Part shown: positions 32,396 to 32,399 of the stretch, in pieces | How the letters are laid out: each line of letters starts with the position of its first letter | How positions within the stretch are numbered: position 1 is the stretch's first letter | Assembly: GCA_017501465.1 (NCBI GenBank) | Contig: JAFVWY010000021.1 | Span: 1-32,399 of the forward strand | Direction of reading: 5' to 3' | Origin: Bacilli bacterium | GTDB lineage: Bacteria > Bacillota_I > Bacilli_A > ML615J-28 > CAG-313 | Length of the DNA: 32,399 nt | The notes under the pieces: model-generated | What the model saw: the letters and a program-made list of their open reading frames with translations, nothing else | Databases searched by the model: none | What the model was told of the DNA's origin: nothing | Program-made: the position numbers and the translations under genes

Positions 32396-32399
32396 GTTA

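Noticed and set aside
1-32399. Prophage, integrative element or defence island
   Set aside because: No integrase, phage structural, restriction or toxin-antitoxin genes were seen; the content is housekeeping and transport.

Overview
The window is a chromosomal segment from an AT-rich, low-GC Gram-positive-type bacterium. It has strong AGGAGG-type ribosome binding sites, TTGACA/TATAAT promoters, hairpin-plus-T-run terminators and several lipobox lipoproteins. It also carries gene families common in anaerobic gut Bacillota: FeoA/FeoB with the small FeoB-associated Cys-rich protein, a type III glutamine synthetase, formate-tetrahydrofolate ligase, a C_GCAxxG_C_C protein, a COG2509-type flavoprotein and a heterodimeric ABC exporter. 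An uncultured Bacilli/Erysipelotrichales-like or Mollicutes-related lineage is plausible, but that is inference. Of the 28 complete recognisable protein genes, 23 end in TAA, 5 in TAG and none in TGA.

Almost everything lies on the minus strand. The four plus-strand genes (DtxR-type regulator, PQ-loop-like protein, TetR regulator, VanY-like peptidase) are each single-gene units between minus-strand operons. This fits strong co-orientation with replication.

Layout, left to right. 1-329: 5' part of a serine hydrolase. 330-773: a gene-poor patch with a short leader-like ORF, about 2.4 tandem ~30-bp repeats that resemble an IS21-type transposon end, a tRNA T-arm-like remnant and a terminator. 774-850: tRNA-Glu. 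946-3579: M28 peptidase and SGNH hydrolase operon. 3671-6391: feoA-feoB-FeoB-associated protein, divergent from a DtxR-family regulator at 6552-6911, with two palindromic operators between them. 6947-11184: C_GCAxxG_C_C protein, glutamine synthetase III and formate-THF ligase. 11279-11617: small membrane protein. 11636-12922: ArsB/NhaD-type permease. 13029-14744: GH5 lipoprotein and rhodanese. 14985-15515: TetR regulator. 15568-17699: Na/phosphate symporter and a lipoprotein. 17813-19097: an unknown multispan membrane protein and a Dabb protein. 19183-22834: heterodimeric ABC exporter. 22963-27785: polA, flavoprotein and exonuclease III operon. 27905-28672: VanY-like lipoprotein. 28702-31888: Na/Ca antiporter, VanZ protein with a large extracellular insert, and an ECF transporter S component. 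31962-32291: a single-domain Ig-like lipoprotein, followed by the terminator of a gene beyond the right edge.

The window reads as core and housekeeping chromosome (DNA repair, iron, nitrogen and one-carbon metabolism, ion transport, envelope) and not as a mobile island. No complete new system is evident. The most interesting points are the iron-control region, with a palindrome between the ribosome binding site and start codon of feoA; the split VanZ protein; an extra domain in FeoB; the transposon-end relic; and the absence of TGA stops.
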